This document shows positions 8,653-17,284 of a stretch of 47,186 bases of DNA, one piece after another. Origin of the DNA: Bacillus pumilus (GTDB taxonomy: Bacteria > Bacillota > Bacilli > Bacillales > Bacillaceae); NCBI GenBank assembly GCA_001938995.1, contig MKZN01000021.1:1-47186 (forward strand), in the 5' to 3' direction. How positions within the stretch are numbered: the first letter of the stretch is position 1; each line of letters opens with the position of its first letter. The position numbers were made by a program, and so were the translations under genes. The notes beneath the pieces are model-generated. The model did no database searches and was not told the origin of the DNA. It saw only the letters and a list, made by a program, of their open reading frames with translations.

Positions 8653-9537
8653 ATGGGAAATTCAGCTAAGACATCAAAAATAGCGTTGCTCTCTGTGATT
8701 AGTAACACATTTGTTGTCACACTTAAAATCATCGTAGGATTGTTAACAGGATCAGTTGCTGTATTATCAGAAGCGATTCATTCCTTTCTCGATTTAATGG
8801 CTTCATTTATTGCATTTATCTCTGTGCGTATTTCAAGAAAGCCAGCAGATTCCAAGCATCCATATGGACATGGAAAAGTCGAAAATATATCGGGGACCAT
8901 TGAAACCCTGCTTATTTTTGTTGCTGGTATTTGGATTATATATGAATGTGTGCACAAATTAATGCATCCAGAGCCTGTCAAGCTTCCTGTGCTTGGGATT
9001 GTAGTGATGCTGATAGGAGCCACCATCAACTTTATTGTGTCAAAAGTAGTCAACAAAGAGGCGGAACGAGTACATTCAGTTGCGATGAAATCAAATGCAC
9101 TCCATTTGCTAACAGATGTCTATACGTCTTTAGGGGTGGCTTTCAGTTTATTTCTAGTCGCATTAACGGACTGGTACTTACTTGATCCAATTATTGGAAT
9201 CATCTTGGCGCTATTTATCATGCGTGAAGCGTTTAAGCTCATGAAGGAAGCCTTCCCGCCGCTTGTAGATGCGCGTCTCACACCGGATGAAGAACAATCA
9301 ATTGAAGCGATCATTCAAGGGTTTAGCCAAGAATTTATTGAATACCACGACTTTCGCTCAAGACGCTCAGGCGCAGAGGAATATATTGATTTCCATTTGA
9401 TTGTTCACGGGAAAACAACCATTGAAGATGTGCATCAATTATGTGATCGAATAGAAGAGAAGATACAGCACGAATTTCCACATGCACAAATCTTTATTCA
9501 TGTTGAACCAGAAAGTGAAAGAAGCTCACAAACGTAA
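8653..9537 (+). CDS. Cation diffusion facilitator family metal exporter
   Basis: A 294-residue CDF transporter exporting divalent metal (Mn, Zn, Fe or Co cannot be told apart here). It has about six membrane helices (17-210). Metal-site motifs are SEAIHSFLD on helix 2 and HLLTDVYTSLG on helix 5, and KHPYGHGKVE is the typical loop. A cytoplasmic CDF C-terminal domain follows (about 210-285). ATG 8653 is preferred because AAGGAGG (8639-8645) lies 7 bases upstream; a longer reading from 8605 lacks a ribosome site. B. subtilis has nothing comparable between patA and cheV as far as I recall, so this looks lineage-specific. The upstream 280 bases hold a small CATGC/GCATG inverted repeat (8604-8618) and no other gene. 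Confidence 0.9.
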   Translation: MGNSAKTSKIALLSVISNTFVVTLKIIVGLLTGSVAVLSEAIHSFLDLMASFIAFISVRISRKPADSKHPYGHGKVENISGTIETLLIFVAGIWIIYECVHKLMHPEPVKLPVLGIVVMLIGATINFIVSKVVNKEAERVHSVAMKSNALHLLTDVYTSLGVAFSLFLVALTDWYLLDPIIGIILALFIMREAFKLMKEAFPPLVDARLTPDEEQSIEAIIQGFSQEFIEYHDFRSRRSGAEEYIDFHLIVHGKTTIEDVHQLCDRIEEKIQHEFPHAQIFIHVEPESERSSQT

Positions 9538-9538
9538 G

Positions 9539-9582
9539 AAAAGGCGATGCGACCTATAAACAAGGTGGCATCGCCTTTTTTT
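9539..9582 (+). terminator. Rho-independent terminator of the CDF gene
   Basis: Stem AAAGGCGATGC / GCATCGCCTTT (9540-9550 / 9568-9578), extended inward by ACCT/AGGT, followed by a T-run. It may also work for the convergent small gene at 9588-9740. Confidence 0.85.
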
Positions 9583-9587
9583 CGTCA

Positions 9588-9740
9588 TCAATATCCATAA
9601 GCTGTATCGTAATCTTCATACCAAGAGATATAAGCGGCTTCCTCTTTTGACGCTTCATGCTTCATATCTAAAAAATCAGCTTCACAAATATCCTCAATCA
9701 CAGTCATTTCGTTCTTTTTTAATAGTACGACAGTTCCCAT
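9588..9740 (-). CDS. Small acidic protein of 50 residues, unknown function
   Basis: A short gene encoding an acidic, aromatic-rich protein that starts MGTVVLLKKNE and ends SWYEDYDTAYGY. No membrane segment or known motif is visible, and I do not recognise a family. Support for it being real: AAAGGTG ribosome site 7 bases before ATG 9740, and a near-consensus promoter upstream (TTGACA, 16 bases, TGG-TACAAT). The preceding convergent terminator also sits directly at its end. The acidic C-terminus is unlike a random reading. Confidence 0.7.
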   Translation of the reverse strand: MGTVVLLKKNEMTVIEDICEADFLDMKHEASKEEAAYISWYEDYDTAYGY

Positions 9741-9772
9741 TATGAACACCTTTCTTTGAAAAATCCTTGACT

Positions 9773-9800
9773 ATTGTACCATGTGAAAGGCAATTGTCAA
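9773..9800 (-). promoter_or_regulatory. Sigma-A promoter of the 50-residue gene
   Basis: On the minus strand TTGACA (9800-9795), a 16-base spacer and TACAAT (9778-9773), with TG one base before the -10 (extended -10). It lies about 32 bases upstream of the start codon. Confidence 0.7.
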
Positions 9801-9958
9801 CAGTTTAATAGAAACAAGACATCAATTATCAAAAAAACCCTAAAAACATGGTGTTGAAAGAACTAGAATAGGGATGGTTTTTACAAAGTTACAGTATTTA
9901 TTCACATAAATAGACATTGGAAACTGATCTAAAATATATGTAAAAGTGAGAAGTGCCA

Positions 9959-9987
9959 TTGATCTTACTATATTCATAAGATATAAT
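9959..9987 (+). promoter_or_regulatory. Sigma-A promoter of the RDD gene
   Basis: TTGATC (9959-9964), a 17-base spacer and a perfect TATAAT (9982-9987), 54 bases before the start codon. The rest of the 300-base gap at 9741-10041 holds no gene that I can support. Confidence 0.65.
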
Positions 9988-10041
9988 AACGAATGATTAT
10001 AAGAAATATATACTAAACATACATAATAAAGGAGATATAGG

Positions 10042-10581
10042 ATGGAAACGAACATATCAGAATCACACATTCAAGAAAAGAAACATCCTGAACTAGCAGG
10101 AGTAGGCTACCGCTTCCTTGCTCATCTTTTGGACGGAGTGATTATTACTGTACCGCTTACGTTCATCATGTTTATCTTGGGAATGCTCTTTTTTATCTCA
10201 AGTCCTGAGTCCGCACTACTGCTAGAAGATGACAGCTATTACTATCAATCTACCGTTGTCACAGATGAGGATTTGTCTGTGGTGATGGGGCTCATTTTTT
10301 TCTATATCGTAGCCATCTTGTTCAGTATTTTGGTCACTTGGCTCTATTATGCCATCATGGAATCATCAAAACTTCAAGGCACTCTTGGTAAAAAGGCGGT
10401 TGGGATTCAAGTAACAAAAGTAACGGGCGAGAAAATCACATTCGGCCGAGCAACAGGTCGCTTTTTTGCTAAAGGCTTCTTGTCTCCCTTTTTGTACATT
10501 GGCTACATCATTGCATTTTTCACTGAGAAAAAACAAGCACTTCACGATTTAATAGCAAAGACCATTGTTGTGAAAAAATAA
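10042..10581 (+). CDS. RDD-family membrane protein
   Basis: A 179-residue integral membrane protein with the RDD domain. The Arg/Asp signature lies in helix 1 (YRFLAHLLDG, about 23-32), followed by a long hydrophobic stretch, a second helix near 85-108 and a third near 150-165. The GTLGKKAVGIQV motif typical of RDD proteins lies before the last helix. The extracytoplasmic loop near 55-75 is acidic and Tyr-rich. Function is unknown for most of the family; some are proposed sodium/proton transporters. ATG 10042 has AAAGGAGAT upstream. Monocistronic, with its own promoter and terminator. Confidence 0.85.
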   Translation: METNISESHIQEKKHPELAGVGYRFLAHLLDGVIITVPLTFIMFILGMLFFISSPESALLLEDDSYYYQSTVVTDEDLSVVMGLIFFYIVAILFSILVTWLYYAIMESSKLQGTLGKKAVGIQVTKVTGEKITFGRATGRFFAKGFLSPFLYIGYIIAFFTEKKQALHDLIAKTIVVKK

Positions 10582-10587
10582 ACCGAC

Positions 10588-10619
10588 GCACCTCTGCTAT
10601 ACAGTCAGAGGTGCTTTTT
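10588..10619 (+). terminator. Rho-independent terminator of the RDD gene
   Basis: A 9-bp stem GCACCTCTG / CAGAGGTGC (10588-10596 / 10606-10614), 9-base loop, T-run. Confidence 0.9.
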
Positions 10620-10702
10620 GCATAGATTGCTTGTATGGGAGAGGAGAATGTTTCATAAAGTAGAATGATAGGTGAAGAAAAGCAGGAGAGGGAGTCGATA
10701 TA

Positions 10703-12013
10703 TTGAGAAGAGGAAAAAGGACCGTTCAGAAAAAAGGGACAGGTATCAGCTTGTTTTTGACAGCACCAGTGCTTGCCTGGGCATTATATGATTTTGCAAA
10801 TACGATTTTTTCATCGAATATGATCACCATTTTCTTCCCGTTTTACTTGCAGGAAACGATAGGGGACAGCGCGAAAATGGACCAGATCGCCAGTACATTT
10901 ATTTCTTATGCGAATGCTCTTGCAAGTATGTTCCTCGTAATTTTCACACCTTTATACGGTGTGCTGATTGATCGTACAGGTAAAAAGAAACGATACATTA
11001 CGGTGTTTACCCTGATTTGTATTGTTTGTACGTTTTTGATGGGAATCTTTGCTGGCATTAATTTCTCAAGTGAATGGTTTGGGTTGCCTGTCTCATTATT
11101 AGTGGTTGTGACCTTGTTTGTGATTGCGAAATTTTTTTATCACTCCAGTCTAGTCTTCTACGACACGATGCTACCTGATCTTGGGACAAAGGATGAAATA
11201 CCACTCATATCAGGATTCGGTATTGCCGTTGGTTATTTAGGTACACTGGTCGGTCTCTCTGTATATTTACTTGTCGGAAATGACCATTTTCATGAAGCCT
11301 TTATTCCGACAGCTCTCTTATTCTTTCTCTTTTTTCTTCCCTTTTTCTTTTTTGTGAAAGATCCTCACCCGCTGCCACATCCAGTAAAAAAAGCGTCATT
11401 TTTTAGTGGGTATAAAGAGATCATACGCACATTTAAAGAAATGAAGAAATACAAGTCTGCTTTTATTTTTATGATCGCCTTCTTTTTCATGAACGATGCC
11501 TTACAGACAGCCATTGCGATGATGGCGGTTTACGCCAAAATCATTGTTGGCTTTACCGCTGGACAGTTTATTTTACTGTATCTTGTATCCACCATATCAA
11601 GCATCATTGGGTCTTTTCTATTCGGATATATCACAAAAGCCATTGGTGCGAAACGGTCGATAACTGTCGTATATATCATTTTAATCATAGCGCTTATATT
11701 GGCTGTGACCGCTTCAACCGAATGGGTCTTCTGGGTAGCAGGCAGTTTATTTGGGATATCACTTGGCGCAAGCTGGGGAGCATCACGGATATTGATTATT
11801 GAGTTAACACCTAAGGAAAAACGAGGACAATTTTTCGGTCTGTTTGCGTTTTCGGGGAAGGTGTCCTCAATTGTCGGACCGATCATTTATGGCTCAGTTA
11901 CACTGATTTTCGCAGAGCACGGAAACCTTGCAAGCCGCCTTGCGCTTGGGTCATTACTCATCCTCGCTGCGATAGGACTTGTGATTCATCAATTCGTACG
12001 AGAGAAAGCGTAA
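10703..12013 (+). CDS. MFS transporter of the UMF1/Atg22-like family
   Basis: A 436-residue 12-helix permease. The N-terminal signature [18 protein letters not shown] (about residues 20-37) is characteristic of the UMF1 family (B. subtilis YxiO-type, related to fungal Atg22). [11 protein letters not shown] loop between helices 2 and 3 is the MFS loop motif. The substrate is unknown. The start is TTG 10703 with AGAGGGAG ending 8 bases upstream; the early basic stretch [10 protein letters not shown] would be cytoplasmic. Not part of the B. subtilis synteny that I remember at this spot, so probably a lineage-specific insertion upstream of cheV. Confidence 0.85.
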   Translation: MRRGKRTVQKKGTGISLFLTAPVLAWALYDFANTIFSSNMITIFFPFYLQETIGDSAKMDQIASTFISYANALASMFLVIFTPLYGVLIDRTGKKKRYITVFTLICIVCTFLMGIFAGINFSSEWFGLPVSLLVVVTLFVIAKFFYHSSLVFYDTMLPDLGTKDEIPLISGFGIAVGYLGTLVGLSVYLLVGNDHFHEAFIPTALLFFLFFLPFFFFVKDPHPLPHPVKKASFFSGYKEIIRTFKEMKKYKSAFIFMIAFFFMNDALQTAIAMMAVYAKIIVGFTAGQFILLYLVSTISSIIGSFLFGYITKAIGAKRSITVVYIILIIALILAVTASTEWVFWVAGSLFGISLGASWGASRILIIELTPKEKRGQFFGLFAFSGKVSSIVGPIIYGSVTLIFAEHGNLASRLALGSLLILAAIGLVIHQFVREKA

Positions 12014-12020
12014 AGAAACG

Positions 12021-12047
12021 TCAACTTTTTACCCATACAGCCGATAT
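12021..12047 (+). promoter_or_regulatory. Sigma-D promoter of cheV
   Basis: TCAA (12021-12024), a 15-base spacer and GCCGATAT (12040-12047). The -10 is an exact match to the flagellar/chemotaxis sigma-D consensus (TAAA-N15-GCCGATAT) and the -35 has one mismatch. cheV is a known sigma-D gene in B. subtilis. Confidence 0.8.
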
Positions 12048-12086
12048 AAAAAGTACAATCTTATATTGAAGAATAGAGGGATTTCC

Positions 12087-12995
12087 GTGGCTTTAAACAA
12101 ACAAGAAATTTTACTTGACTCTGGTACAAATGAATTGGAAATTGTGAAATTTGAAATTGGTTCAAATCAATTCGGTATTAACGTGATGAAAGTGAGAGAA
12201 ATCATTCAGCCTGTTGAGCTGACTGTTGTGCCGCATTCTCATCAAGATGTAGAAGGCATGATTAGTTTACGAGGCGAGATTTTACCAGTGATCAATCTAT
12301 TTTCCTTTTTTAATGTTGAGTCAGATCAATCAGATCAGGAAAAATACATCGTGACTGAATTCAACAAACGTAAATTTGTGTTCCATACAGGTACGGTTTC
12401 ACAAATTCACCGTGTGAGCTGGGAAGAAATTGAAAAGCCAACTGCACTTAACCAAGGGATGGATCGCCATTTAACAGGGATCATTAAGCTTGACGGAAAA
12501 ATGATTTTCCTTCCAGACTATGAAAAAATCATCTATGATATTGAATCCGCTTCTGGAGTCGATACGTATCACATGTTTGACGGGGAGAAAGACGAGAGAA
12601 GAACAGGGAAGAAGCTGTATGTCGTTGAAGACTCTCCACTTCTTATGCGTTTATTAACAAATGAATTAACTGAAGCAGGCTATAAAAACATTGTGACCTT
12701 TGAAGATGGCAAACAGGCATATGATCACATCATGGATCTTGTCAGTAAAGGAATTAATATGATAGATGAAATTGATATGATTATTACCGATATCGAAATG
12801 CCAAAAATGGATGGACATCGATTAACAAAACTGTTGAAGGACAATCCTTTAACGCAGTCCATTCCAATACTAATTTTCTCTTCGTTAATCACAGATGATT
12901 TACGCCATAAAGGGGAAACCATTGGAGCAGATGATCAAATTAGTAAACCAGAAATTCATCAGCTCATTGAAAAAGTAGATCATTTTATCATCTAA
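12087..12995 (+). CDS. cheV: Chemotaxis coupling protein CheV (CheW-receiver fusion)
   Basis: A 302-residue cytoplasmic protein linking chemoreceptors to the CheA kinase and helping adaptation. A CheW-like domain (about 10-150) precedes a response-regulator receiver domain (about 173-300). The predicted phosphorylated residue is D235 in [15 protein letters not shown] and SKPE carry the conserved Ser/Thr and Lys of receivers. GTG 12087 was chosen because AGAGGG lies 6 bases upstream and the resulting N-terminus ([19 protein letters not shown]) matches B. subtilis CheV; an in-frame TTG at 12066 lacks a ribosome site. Monocistronic behind a sigma-D promoter. Confidence 0.95.
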   Translation: MALNKQEILLDSGTNELEIVKFEIGSNQFGINVMKVREIIQPVELTVVPHSHQDVEGMISLRGEILPVINLFSFFNVESDQSDQEKYIVTEFNKRKFVFHTGTVSQIHRVSWEEIEKPTALNQGMDRHLTGIIKLDGKMIFLPDYEKIIYDIESASGVDTYHMFDGEKDERRTGKKLYVVEDSPLLMRLLTNELTEAGYKNIVTFEDGKQAYDHIMDLVSKGINMIDEIDMIITDIEMPKMDGHRLTKLLKDNPLTQSIPILIFSSLITDDLRHKGETIGADDQISKPEIHQLIEKVDHFII

Positions 12996-12997
12996 AG

Positions 12998-13027
12998 AAA
13001 AAACCACTCGGCATGAGTGGTTTTTTT
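12998..13027. terminator. Bidirectional terminator between cheV and ykyB
   Basis: A 12-bp stem AAAAAACCACTC / GAGTGGTTTTTT (12998-13009 / 13015-13026) with a 5-base loop; A-run before and T-run after serve both convergent genes. Confidence 0.9.
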
Positions 13028-13031
13028 GTGT

Positions 13032-13493
13032 TTAAAAATAACTTTCCCCGAGTCGTTTGAAGACGGGTTTTGTATAATGTGATTTTTGTTTTGTGGCGAC
13101 AGTTTTTTCTTTTAAACCGACATACGTTTGAAGAATGTGTTTCGCTCGATTTAATGACATATTCGCTTTCGGGTTGCGATATGATTGATTTAAATTTCCT
13201 AAATGTGGCAAAAATTCGAAGTCTTCTTTGGTTGGCGGGAGGTGAAAATAATAATCTCCAATTTCAATCAGCACGTCGGACTGTTGTTGACTATATTTGG
13301 GATTGTTAGAGAAATGTAGGCCCACTTTTCTACCTTTACCTTCTTGCAATAGTTTTTGCAGCGCACGTTTTTTCAAAAGATAAAGAAACTTGGGATTTGG
13401 TGCGGTTTTAGCATGACGGTTAACAGTATAAATAGCTTTTGCGATATTTTCTGCTGTAGGTTCTATGTCTTTAGTATGAGCATAATCGTCCAT
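13032..13493 (-). CDS. ykyB: YkyB-family protein
   Basis: A 153-residue soluble basic protein matching B. subtilis YkyB in length and position next to cheV. No catalytic motif is recognisable to me. The N-terminal third is helical and Lys-rich, and a central stretch (IEIGDYYFHLPPTKEDFEFLPHLG) is rich in aromatic residues. AAGGAGAG precedes ATG 13493 on the minus strand. Function is unknown; the family assignment rests on recognition of the sequence and synteny. Confidence 0.85.
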   Translation of the reverse strand: MDDYAHTKDIEPTAENIAKAIYTVNRHAKTAPNPKFLYLLKKRALQKLLQEGKGRKVGLHFSNNPKYSQQQSDVLIEIGDYYFHLPPTKEDFEFLPHLGNLNQSYRNPKANMSLNRAKHILQTYVGLKEKTVATKQKSHYTKPVFKRLGESYF

Positions 13494-13634
13494 CTTTTCT
13501 CTCCTTTGTCTTTCGTCTTCCTGTGCTTAGTATAAATTATACGTTTTTATTAGTAAATTGCAAATAGTGATATTGTAAAAAACGGTGAAATAGCGTCGTT
13601 TTGATTGATCAATGACTATACTGGTGATGATGAA

Positions 13635-13790
13635 ATGGGGTCATTGAATAGGAAATTGTCCAATCAGCAAGGTAATAACATAGAAAGGGTGGTTGAAATA
13701 GAAGGGGTAAAAGGAAGATTCAATCCATTTGGTGAAGGAAATCATTTGTTTATAGATCATCGGGTCTTAGGTATAAAAGCTGTCCGTTGA
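13635..13790 (+). CDS. Possible small protein, 51 residues, unknown
   Basis: An open reading frame from ATG 13635 (MGSLNRKLSNQ) to TGA at 13788-13790, ending VLGIKAVR. No family is recognised. The ribosome site is weak (GGTGATG) and no clear promoter was found. It lies in a 420-base gap between the divergent ykyB start and the Cys-rich gene. It may be a real small gene, a decayed remnant, or chance. An in-frame TTG at 13605 would add ten residues. Confidence 0.3.
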   Translation: MGSLNRKLSNQQGNNIERVVEIEGVKGRFNPFGEGNHLFIDHRVLGIKAVR

Positions 13791-13872
13791 ATTAGAATAT
13801 AAATGCATCAAAAAGGTATTTTTCATTTGTGTGCCATTCACAAGAACAGCATGCGGTACGTTTATAAAACGA

Positions 13873-13904
13873 CCATATGCCAGACAACTAGGCTGAACAT
13901 ATGG
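13873..13904 (-). terminator. Possible weak terminator of the Cys/His-rich gene
   Basis: Inverted repeat CCATATG / CATATGG (13873-13879 / 13898-13904), extended by CC/GG inside. On the minus strand it is followed by TCGTTTTAT. The stem is short and the loop long, so this is tentative. Confidence 0.35.
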
Positions 13905-13916
13905 CTTTGAAATAGA

Positions 13917-14132
13917 CTATTTTGTATGACAAGCATAAGCGCAATAAAAACAACCATTAAAATCAGTTTCATTTGAGATTTTTTTGGCTTCTTCAACGGC
14001 GCTTTCACAATTTATATGAAGGCCAATCAATGTACGATTTGCTGCTTCGCCTAGAAACACACAATCTTCTGTATGTACAACAAATTTTCCATGATCATCT
14101 TTTGTTCGAATAAAATAATAGCTTTTTAGCAT
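13917..14132 (-). CDS. Cys/His-rich mini-protein, putative metal binder
   Basis: A 71-residue protein starting MLKSYYFIRTKDD. Its conserved-looking positions form the pattern VHTEDCxFLG ... NRTLIGLHxxC ... EEAKK ... GCFYCxxACH, with five Cys and three His. I recall similar small proteins of unknown function in other Firmicutes and Bacteroidetes with the same VHxxxC ... GCxYCxxxCH layout; metal binding is inference. GGAGGTG on the minus strand lies 8 bases before the second of two adjacent ATGs (14132), which I prefer; the first (14135) adds one Met. It lies between ykyB and ykuC, which I believe are adjacent in B. subtilis. Confidence 0.75.
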   Translation of the reverse strand: MLKSYYFIRTKDDHGKFVVHTEDCVFLGEAANRTLIGLHINCESAVEEAKKISNETDFNGCFYCAYACHTK

Positions 14133-14235
14133 CATCCTTCACCTCCAACTAGACCATCCTACTATATAAGTGCCAATAAATCAAAGAATTTTTATTGAAA
14201 TTATTGCAATTTTATACATTTGTTTTATTATTTAA

Positions 14236-14276
14236 AAATAAAAAAGGACTTTCCTCATGAGAAAGCCCTTTTTTAA
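14236..14276 (-). terminator. Rho-independent terminator of ykuC
   Basis: Imperfect stem AAAAAGGACTTTC / GAAAGCCCTTTTT with a CTCAT loop (14241-14275), A-run at the left giving a U-tract on the minus strand. Confidence 0.8.
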
Positions 14277-14280
14277 TAGA

Positions 14281-15558
14281 TTATTGAATACCTTGACCTT
14301 TTAATTCACGCTGTACATCTAAATCAGCAGCTTCTCTGCGTAATTTTGGTAGTGTCATAAAGTAAAAAAGGAAGACCAATAAGATGATAATGCCCATACC
14401 GTAATAAATGTAAGAAATATTCGTTACGAACTTTGGAAATAGTATTGCAATCAGTCCTAAAGTCATTGATTGGGCGAACATGGTTAACGGATCCACCCAA
14501 CCTGACACACGCCCCATCAATCGAGGATGAACAATTCTTGGCATCCACCCGCCAATGACAATATTAATGGGCCCGATACACGTTCCGATGACAAAGGATG
14601 TCACATAAAACAACCACAATGTGTGCGTGGAACCAAGCACAAAAATTAGAATGCCAGCAATGAGAATCGGAATCGACATGAGATATTCCATCTTGACCTT
14701 TTTGGCAAGAAATGCACCAATTCCACTACCGACAAGAAGTCCTGCACCGATGGCGATCGTGAAAAAGGAAGTATGTAATTCAAAGTGTTCCGGTGAAAGG
14801 CCGTATTTCATTGTAAACATCGGAAGAACCGCGAATGCGCCGCTCACAAGACCAAAGACAAAAAAACCAAAAATTAAGGAAGCCAATAATTTATTATTTA
14901 GAATATACATAATGCCTTCTTTAAAATCTTTAATAGATGTTTTAATGGTCATACTTCTCCAGCCTGCTTGTCCATTTGGCTGACGTGCCTCTAGTGGAAT
15001 GTTACATGAACGAATCAGAATGCCAGAAACAATAAAACTAATCAAATCAATTGTAATTGCGCCATGTAGCCCAATGGTTTTATACATAATGGCACCAATA
15101 CCAACACCAAATACCATAAAGAGACTAAAAAGCATTTGATTTAAGCCAGCGGCCTTCGCATATTGATCTTTATTTAAAATAGCCTGTACGAGAGATGCTT
15201 CAGCAGGGTAGAAGAACTTCGTAACGGCGCTTCGTATAAACAAGATCAAGAAAATGAGCGGAAGCGAATTCAGGTATATGACGATAAATAAAACAATTGT
15301 CAACCCAGCTCGAATCCAATCACACTGTTCTGCGACTTTCTTACGGTCAAAACGATCCGCGACGACACCGACCATAAAAAAGACAAAGATGGTAGGCAGC
15401 GAATACATCAACTCTGCCAATGTGGCGTAGGCGGGCTGATGACTAAAATGATCGAGTAAATAAAAGGCAAACGCCATATTGCCTACTGTTGTCCCCATTT
15501 GCGAGGCAAGTGCTGCAAAAAAGAGACGAACAAAATTTTTGTTTTTAAAAATATCCAT
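14281..15558 (-). CDS. ykuC: MFS transporter YkuC
   Basis: A 425-residue permease with 12 predicted helices and the MFS loop motif GVVADRFDRKK between helices 2 and 3. It belongs to the DHA3-like drug/antibiotic exporter type by general appearance; the substrate is unknown. Position directly before ykuD and length close to B. subtilis YkuC support the symbol. The start MDIFKNKNFVRLFF is typical of this subfamily. It has its own downstream terminator and is separated from ykuD by 74 bases on the same strand, so it may be partly co-transcribed. Confidence 0.8.
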   Translation of the reverse strand: MDIFKNKNFVRLFFAALASQMGTTVGNMAFAFYLLDHFSHQPAYATLAELMYSLPTIFVFFMVGVVADRFDRKKVAEQCDWIRAGLTIVLFIVIYLNSLPLIFLILFIRSAVTKFFYPAEASLVQAILNKDQYAKAAGLNQMLFSLFMVFGVGIGAIMYKTIGLHGAITIDLISFIVSGILIRSCNIPLEARQPNGQAGWRSMTIKTSIKDFKEGIMYILNNKLLASLIFGFFVFGLVSGAFAVLPMFTMKYGLSPEHFELHTSFFTIAIGAGLLVGSGIGAFLAKKVKMEYLMSIPILIAGILIFVLGSTHTLWLFYVTSFVIGTCIGPINIVIGGWMPRIVHPRLMGRVSGWVDPLTMFAQSMTLGLIAILFPKFVTNISYIYYGMGIIILLVFLFYFMTLPKLRREAADLDVQRELKGQGIQ

Positions 15559-15632
15559 AAATACGCTCCTTAACCTGAAGATCCCATCTTATATCATATA
15601 AAATTTTAACCATTGACACAATTTATTTCTTC

Positions 15633-16133
15633 CTACTGGCTAATGGTCACAGGTGTTCCGTTTGGAACGAGCGAAGCAAGTTCGGTGACATCCTCGTTGT
15701 ACATGCGGATACAACCTTTAGAAACAGCTTTACCAATTGAAGAAGGGTTATTCGTACCGTGGATGCCGTAATGAATTTTCGAAAGGCTCAGCCAATAGAC
15801 ACCAAATGGACCTCCGGGGTTTGGCTGTCTGTTGACAATATAATAAGAGCCTGTAGGTGTCATGTTTAATATTCTTCCTGTCGCAATCGGGTAAGAGCGA
15901 ATGAGTTGTGATCCTGAAAATAGAACAAGTCGTTTCTTTGAAATTGACACAAAGATACGATAAGGAATTGTGTTAGGATCAGGCAAACCAGGAATGATGA
16001 TGATTTCATTCTGCACAGGCTCACGTTGTGTAAGTGACGGGTTTGCAGATATTAAGGCATCCGTTGTCGTTCTAAAGTCAAGCGCGATCGAAGCAAGTGT
16101 TTCTCCCCTTTTCACCGTGTATCTCAGCACCAC
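15633..16133 (-). CDS. ykuD: L,D-transpeptidase YkuD with LysM domain
   Basis: A 166-residue cell-wall enzyme. An N-terminal LysM peptidoglycan-binding domain (3-49, YTVKRGETLASIA) is followed by the YkuD catalytic domain (55-166). The catalytic signature is complete: H125 in YGIHGTNNP and S139-K-G-C141-IRM. Such enzymes make 3-3 cross-links; the B. subtilis enzyme, whose structure defined the family, is a spore-associated late-sporulation protein. The start is GTG 16133, with AAAGGAG 6 bases upstream on the minus strand. No signal peptide is visible, as in the B. subtilis protein. Monocistronic or downstream of ykuE. Confidence 0.95.
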   Translation of the reverse strand: MVLRYTVKRGETLASIALDFRTTTDALISANPSLTQREPVQNEIIIIPGLPDPNTIPYRIFVSISKKRLVLFSGSQLIRSYPIATGRILNMTPTGSYYIVNRQPNPGGPFGVYWLSLSKIHYGIHGTNNPSSIGKAVSKGCIRMYNEDVTELASLVPNGTPVTISQ

Positions 16134-16286
16134 TGGACACTCCTTTTACTCAAATCAAAGGGGCTGATGACCGTCACCAGTTATCCTATTATGGACGGAA
16201 TCAGACCCAGTAAGGTTTCTCCTAACATTTGTCATCAGGAAATTCTTTATTTATACATATGCAAGAGGAGGCGATTTGGCTTCTAT

Positions 16287-17144
16287 TCATTCAGTAGATG
16301 TTAAAGTGAAAAACGTTAATTCAGGTTTGGCTAAAAACCTCAGCGGGAGTCTTGTTGTGCCAAGTCCGCGGTTGACATAAATGCGCTGTTGATTGCTTTC
16401 ATATAATCCTTCTACATATGTATTTCCATAAGGAGCCGTAAGGATAGGCCCGTAAAAGGGAAGCTGAATCTGGCCACCATGTGTATGTCCAGAGAGCTGT
16501 AAGTTAATCGGAGTTTGTTGTAGCTCCAGTGCAGCATCTGGCTCATGTACGAGCAGTAAAGTAAAAAGATCAGGTGATACTTCTTGTTTGATGAGATCAT
16601 AATCTGGGATGCTCATCATGAGATCATCAAGTGTAGCGATTTGAATGTGTTCATTTTCTTTTTCTAACAGGAATACATCATTTTTACACAATGTAAATCC
16701 ACAAGCTTTCATGGTCTTTTCATATAGCTCAATGCCAAATGGTCCGTAGTCATGGTTTCCGCAAATCGCAAGTTTGCCAAATGGTGCATGAAGTTCGGTT
16801 AAGAAAGCTTTGGCTTTTTCGTGTTCTTCGATTGATGATTGGAAATCAACAAGGTCACCTGTGAATACAATGAGGTCAGGCGTTTCAGCATTGATTTTCT
16901 GCATAATGGATTCTAAAGAGTTAGTTGAGAATGTATCACTTAAATGAACATCGCTAAATTGTGCAATTTTAAAACGGTCAAAGGAAGCTGGAAGTTGAGA
17001 ATCTCGGATGGTAAGTGAGACCATATCAATCATATGTGGCTCGATGTACCGAGCATATCCATATCCACACGTCGTTGCTAAGAAACCAAGAATACTCGCT
17101 CCAGCAGCACCTTTTAAAAACTGCCTGCGGGAAAGTTGCTTCAT
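16287..17144 (-). CDS. ykuE: Tat-exported metallophosphoesterase YkuE
   Basis: A 285-residue calcineurin-like phosphoesterase. The N-terminus SRRQFLKGAAG with twin arginines (6-7) and a hydrophobic segment is a Tat signal; B. subtilis YkuE is a known substrate of TatAyCy and is wall-associated. Metal-binding motifs run in order: FSDVHL, FTGDLVD, CGNHDYG, LVHEPD and SGHTHGGQ, so both metal sites look intact. The physiological substrate is unknown. The start codon lies next to the fadH promoter region, transcribed divergently. Confidence 0.93.
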   Translation of the reverse strand: MKQLSRRQFLKGAAGASILGFLATTCGYGYARYIEPHMIDMVSLTIRDSQLPASFDRFKIAQFSDVHLSDTFSTNSLESIMQKINAETPDLIVFTGDLVDFQSSIEEHEKAKAFLTELHAPFGKLAICGNHDYGPFGIELYEKTMKACGFTLCKNDVFLLEKENEHIQIATLDDLMMSIPDYDLIKQEVSPDLFTLLLVHEPDAALELQQTPINLQLSGHTHGGQIQLPFYGPILTAPYGNTYVEGLYESNQQRIYVNRGLGTTRLPLRFLAKPELTFFTLTSTE

Positions 17145-17228
17145 AAAAGACTCCTTTTAAAAAATAAAATTAATTATAGCATGTTATTTGGTCAATCTCC
17201 CATATGGTGCATGGAGGGTGAAACATGA

Positions 17229-17262
17229 TATGATAGGGAAATAATGAATGAATAGTCATTCA
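17229..17262 (+). promoter_or_regulatory. fadH promoter with FadR operator
   Basis: TGAATGAATAGTCATTCA (17245-17262) is a near-perfect palindrome and a full match to the Bacillus FadR operator (TGAATGAnTAnTCATTCA). It lies just downstream of a -10-like TATGAT (17229-17234), so bound FadR would block transcription until long-chain acyl-CoA releases it. The -35 is poor. Confidence 0.85.
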
Positions 17263-17284
17263 AAATCACGAAGGGGGAGAAAAG

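Noticed and set aside
13605..13607. TTG as start of the 61-codon version of the orphan frame
   Set aside because: No ribosome site upstream; ATG 13635 is no worse placed.
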